A DNA stretch of 7,889 bases, from contig CAJMOS010000122.1 of assembly GCA_905215015.1 (NCBI GenBank), forward strand, positions 1 to 7,889, written 5' to 3'. Origin of the DNA: an uncultured bacterium. GTDB lineage: Bacteria > Spirochaetota > Spirochaetia > Sphaerochaetales > Sphaerochaetaceae. Positions 5,782 through 7,889 of the stretch are shown here, in pieces (positions within the stretch are counted from its first letter, which is position 1; each line of letters starts with the position of its first letter). The notes beneath the pieces are model-generated. The model searched no databases. It saw only the letters and a list, made by a program, of their open reading frames with translations, and was not told the origin of the DNA. The position numbers and the translations under genes were made by a program.

Positions 5782-6354
5782 ATGGCACAGGGCTGGTACG
5801 TCGTACACACTTATTCGGGTTATGAGCAGAAGATCGAACGCATCATCAAGAAGATGCGTGAGACTGATCCTGGCTTCGCCCAGGTGTGCCTTGACGCCAA
5901 AGTTCCTTTTGAGACCGTCTACGAGGTGAAGGATGGCGTGAAAAAGGAAACCAAGCGAAAGATTCTCCCCGGCTATATTCTTGTCCAGCTGGACCTTCCC
6001 GAGAACACTTGGAGAGCCTGGTGCTTCCAGATTACCCGCATCAACGGTGTGACCGGATTCCTGACCGCCGATGCCGACCGCCTGAAGCCGCCGGTGCCTC
6101 TTACCGAGAAAGAGGTGAAGGGCATCTTCCAGAAGACCGGCGATCTTCCAGCCGATCAGGTGTTCAGACCCAAACAGACCTTCGCGGTTGGCGATCACGT
6201 CAAGATCATCGATGGTCCGTTCGAGTCCTTCACGGGTGTGGTCGACGAGGTCAACCTTGAGAAGAACAGCCTGCGCATCAGCGTGGGGATTTTTGGTCGT
6301 TCAACTCCCGTCGAGGTCGATTTCCTCAAGGTGGTGAAGGACGATGAAGTCTGA
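5782..6354 (+). CDS. nusG: Transcription termination/antitermination factor NusG
   Basis: The 190-residue cytosolic factor binds the RNA polymerase clamp through its NGN domain. Through its KOW domain it contacts partners such as Rho or ribosomal protein S10. The N-terminus GWYVVHTYSGYEQKIE (4-19) and ILPGYILVQ (61-69) belong to NGN. FAVGDHVKIIDGPFESFTG (134-152) and FGRSTPVEVDFLKV (171-184) mark the KOW domain. Length is near the family norm, with no large insertion. AGGA (5771-5774) lies 7 bases before the ATG. The secE-nusG pair is conserved in nearly all bacteria. The stop codon is part of a hairpin at 6353-6377. Confidence 0.97.
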   Translation: MAQGWYVVHTYSGYEQKIERIIKKMRETDPGFAQVCLDAKVPFETVYEVKDGVKKETKRKILPGYILVQLDLPENTWRAWCFQITRINGVTGFLTADADRLKPPVPLTEKEVKGIFQKTGDLPADQVFRPKQTFAVGDHVKIIDGPFESFTGVVDEVNLEKNSLRISVGIFGRSTPVEVDFLKVVKDDEV

Positions 6355-6377
6355 GTGGTGGGGGACGTCCATCACTC
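6353..6377 (+). other. Hairpin at the nusG stop, possible weak terminator or attenuator
   Basis: GAGTGGTGG (6353-6361) pairs with CCATCACTC (6369-6377), nine base pairs with one G-T wobble and a 7-base loop. The following sequence is T-rich but broken, with a T6 run only at 6396-6401. It is too far away for a standard intrinsic terminator. It could partly separate nusG from rplK expression or protect the mRNA 3' end after processing. Confidence 0.35.
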
Positions 6378-6429
6378 TGCTTGTGTTTGTATCGATTTTT
6401 TACATACGTCCGTTTCGTATTTGACACTC

Positions 6430-6490
6430 ACTTGGAACCTATGTTCCAAGTCGTGGGAGCCCTACCGTATGGTGGGCGCTATTACCAGCG
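6430..6490 (+). promoter_or_regulatory. Structured rplK leader, probable L1 autoregulatory binding site
   Basis: Two hairpins abut. The first is a perfect 9-bp stem, ACTTGGAAC (6430-6438) with GTTCCAAGT (6443-6451), with loop CTAT. The second has a lower stem CGTGG (6452-6456) with CCAGCG (6485-6490, one bulged G) and an asymmetric internal loop (GA on the 5' side; GCTATTA, 6478-6484, on the 3' side). Its upper stem is GCCC(T)ACC (6459-6466, one bulged T) with GGTGGGC (6471-6477) around GTAT. GTGGGAG followed by a stem and then TATTACC is the layout I recall for L1 targets in L11-L1 operon mRNAs, which mimic the 23S rRNA L1 site. By analogy, excess L1 would bind here and repress rplK and rplA translation. 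The structure is seen; the ligand is inferred. Confidence 0.6.
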
Positions 6491-6547
6491 TGTCGACCGG
6501 ATCTATCAGCCAACTCAGGCAGGTCGTAGCACGTAAGGAGAGGAAAT

Positions 6548-6976
6548 ATGGCAAAGAAGGTTACTGCCGTCATCAAGCTGCAGTGCCCGGCTCAGAAAGC
6601 CACGCCGGCACCCCCGATCGGACCGGCTCTTGGCCCTCATGGAGTCAGCGCGCCAAAGTTCGTCCAGGAATTCAACGAAAGATCGAAGAAGTTCGATGCT
6701 GGTCTGATTGTTCCTGTCGTCATCTCTGTCTATGCGGACAGAACGTTCTCGTTCATCCTGAAGACTCCCCCTGCATCCATCCTTATCAAGAAGGCTCTGG
6801 GTATTCAGACGGCTTCGGGTACCCCGAACAAGACCAAGGTCGGCAAGCTGACCAAGGCTCAGCTCGAGGATATCGCCAAGCAGAAGCTGGACGATATGAA
6901 CTGCAACACGATCGAGTCCGCTATGAAGGTCGTCGCTGGTACTGCTCGCAGCATGGGCGTTGAGGTGGAGAAATAA
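6548..6976 (+). CDS. rplK: 50S ribosomal protein L11
   Basis: The 142-residue protein of the large-subunit GTPase-associated centre binds the 23S rRNA helix 43/44 region and contacts elongation and release factors. The N-terminal domain shows IKLQCPAQKATPAPPIGPAL (9-28), including the thiopeptide-contact prolines at about 22-23 and 26. The C-terminal rRNA-binding domain begins near TPPASILIKKALG (73-85) and ends with GTARSMGVEVEK. Length is the family standard. The ATG at 6548 follows TAAGGAG (6534-6540) by 7 bases. Cys13 and the SAPKFVQEFN segment resemble treponemal L11 as I recall it. A leader of 193 bases with folded structure separates it from nusG, and rplA follows after 2 bases. Confidence 0.98.
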   Translation: MAKKVTAVIKLQCPAQKATPAPPIGPALGPHGVSAPKFVQEFNERSKKFDAGLIVPVVISVYADRTFSFILKTPPASILIKKALGIQTASGTPNKTKVGKLTKAQLEDIAKQKLDDMNCNTIESAMKVVAGTARSMGVEVEK

Positions 6977-6978
6977 CT

Positions 6979-7671
6979 ATGGCACACGGAAAGAAGTATC
7001 TTACTAGCGCGAAGAAGATCGACCATTCGAAGAACTACACCTTCGACGAGGCTGCTGCCCTGGTCAAGGAGATGGCGTACGCCAAGTTCGACGAGACGGT
7101 CGAGCTCAATGTCAAGTTGACCCTGAAGAAGAGCCAGAGCGTCCGTGACACCGTCGTCCTGCCGAACCAGTTCGCCGCCCAGAAGCGCGTGCTTGTGTTC
7201 GCGAAGGGCGCCAAGGCCGACGAGGCCAAGGCCGCCGGTGCCACCTATGTTGGCGATGATGACCTGATCCAGAAGATCAAGGAAGGCTGGCTGGACTTCG
7301 ATGTCGCAGTCGCCACTCCGGATATGATGAAGGACGTCGGCCGTCTCGGTCCGGTTCTTGGCCGCAAGGGCTTGATGCCGAACCCCAAGACCCACACCGT
7401 CACCTTCGATGTCGCGCAGGCCGTCAAGGAGCTGTCCCTCGGAAGAACCGAGTACCGCACCGACAAGACGAATGTCGTTCATCTTGCCGTCGGCAAGGTT
7501 TCCATGGACGCCAGCAAGGTCGCCGAGAACGCCAAGGTTGTCGTTGACGAGATTGTCCGCAAGAAGCCGTCTGATGCCAAGGGCGACTATATCGTCTCCG
7601 TTTCGCTCTCTTCTACCATGGGACCGGGCGTGCGGATTGAAAGTGCCAACCTGCTGAACGCGGTCAGATAA
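6979..7671 (+). CDS. rplA: 50S ribosomal protein L1
   Basis: The 230-residue protein of the L1 stalk moves deacylated tRNA out of the E site. In many bacteria it also represses translation of its own rplK-rplA mRNA. The conserved block LGPVLGRKGLMPNPKT (123-138) is present, as are DTVVLPNQF (57-65) and the closing SLSSTMGPGVRI (209-220). The ATG at 6979 is only 2 bases after the rplK stop, and its ribosome site GGAG (6967-6970) lies inside the end of rplK. The two are therefore likely translationally coupled, so control at the rplK leader would reach rplA too. The central LKKSQSVRDTVVLPNQFAAQ replaces the more usual glycine-rich RGTVVLPHGTGK, a lineage trait. Confidence 0.98.
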   Translation: MAHGKKYLTSAKKIDHSKNYTFDEAAALVKEMAYAKFDETVELNVKLTLKKSQSVRDTVVLPNQFAAQKRVLVFAKGAKADEAKAAGATYVGDDDLIQKIKEGWLDFDVAVATPDMMKDVGRLGPVLGRKGLMPNPKTHTVTFDVAQAVKELSLGRTEYRTDKTNVVHLAVGKVSMDASKVAENAKVVVDEIVRKKPSDAKGDYIVSVSLSSTMGPGVRIESANLLNAVR

Positions 7672-7684
7672 GGAGTAGGGAATT

Positions 7685-7889
7685 ATGGATAACTATCAGA
7701 CTCGTGTAACTCCTGAAAAGGAAGCCGCCGTCAAGGCGTTGAAGGATGAGTTTGCCCAGTACGACAGCTTCATCTTCACCGACTATCGCGGCATGACCGT
7801 CGAGCAGCTCACCAAGATCCGCAAGGGTCTTCTGAAAGAGCAGAACAATTACCGCGTTGTCAAGAACACCTATGCCAAGATCGCTTTGG
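7685..7889 (+). CDS. rplJ: 50S ribosomal protein L10, N-terminal part
   Basis: The first 68 codons are visible before the window ends. The product anchors the L7/L12 dimers to the large-subunit stalk base. FIFTDYRGMTVEQLTKIRKG (29-48) and NYRVVKNTYAKIAL (55-68) match the conserved L10 N-terminal rRNA-binding domain. The ATG at 7685 is preceded by AAGGAG (7670-7675) with 9 bases of spacing; that site overlaps the rplA stop codon. Only 13 bases lie between rplA and rplJ, which leaves no room for the separate folded L10-binding leader found in E. coli. The gene rplL is expected next. Confidence 0.95.
   Translation, partial: MDNYQTRVTPEKEAAVKALKDEFAQYDSFIFTDYRGMTVEQLTKIRKGLLKEQNNYRVVKNTYAKIAL

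Noticed and set aside
6421..6449. TTGACA at 6421 as the -35 of an rplK promoter
   Set aside because: At 17 bases the -10 position is TTCCAA. The better TATGTT is only 13 bases away and lies in the hairpin loop. No convincing promoter results.
6355..6963. 202-codon open frame beginning right after nusG
   Set aside because: It runs through the folded rplK leader and then overlaps rplK out of frame. Its translation has no family likeness.
1..7889. CRISPR array, insertion sequence, phage or defence genes
   Set aside because: No spaced direct repeats, transposase motifs, terminal inverted repeats or defence-type domains were seen. The window is core chromosomal content.

Overview
The window reads as a housekeeping stretch of a bacterial chromosome with moderately high GC content. 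It most likely comes from a spirochaete (Spirochaetota), perhaps the Sphaerochaeta/Treponema side. That placement rests on remembered family likeness: L11 (the LQCPAQKATPAPPIGPALGP segment) and L1 (LKKSQSVRDTVVLPNQF, then LGPVLGRKGLMPNPKT) look like treponemal proteins. The gene order rpmG, tRNA-Trp, secE, nusG, rplK, rplA, rplJ is widespread in bacteria and does not decide the phylum. No database search was possible.

Left part (1-2300). The C-terminal AAA+ half of a ClpB-type disaggregase ends at 847 and is followed by a strong intrinsic terminator. A convergent MocA/MobA-like nucleotidyltransferase lies on the minus strand (923-1501). It is separated by only 46 bases from a divergent DUF554 membrane-protein gene (1548-2247). 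The DUF554 gene is split between two reading frames exactly at a run of eight G; removing one G restores a full 232-residue family member.

Middle (2300-4816). A complete glycogen/alpha-glucan phosphorylase gene lies on the minus strand. It converges with the DUF554 gene and has its own terminator (2253-2279) and an extended -10 promoter. Long antisense open frames over it are compositional shadows.

Right part (4857-7889). A promoter region of about 300 bases is followed by a co-oriented run: tRNA-Thr(GGT), rpmG, tRNA-Trp(CCA), secE, nusG, rplK, rplA and the start of rplJ. These supply charged tRNAs, ribosomal proteins, the SecE translocase subunit and the NusG elongation factor. Regulatory structure appears in three places: a consensus-like TTGACA promoter at 5095-5123, an 11-bp perfect inverted repeat that encloses tRNA-Trp and ends in a T tract, and a folded leader before rplK that resembles an L1 autoregulatory binding site.

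Nothing here looks like a wholly new biological system. The points most worth a second look are the G8 frameshift, the tRNA-Trp-enclosing stem and the rplK leader.
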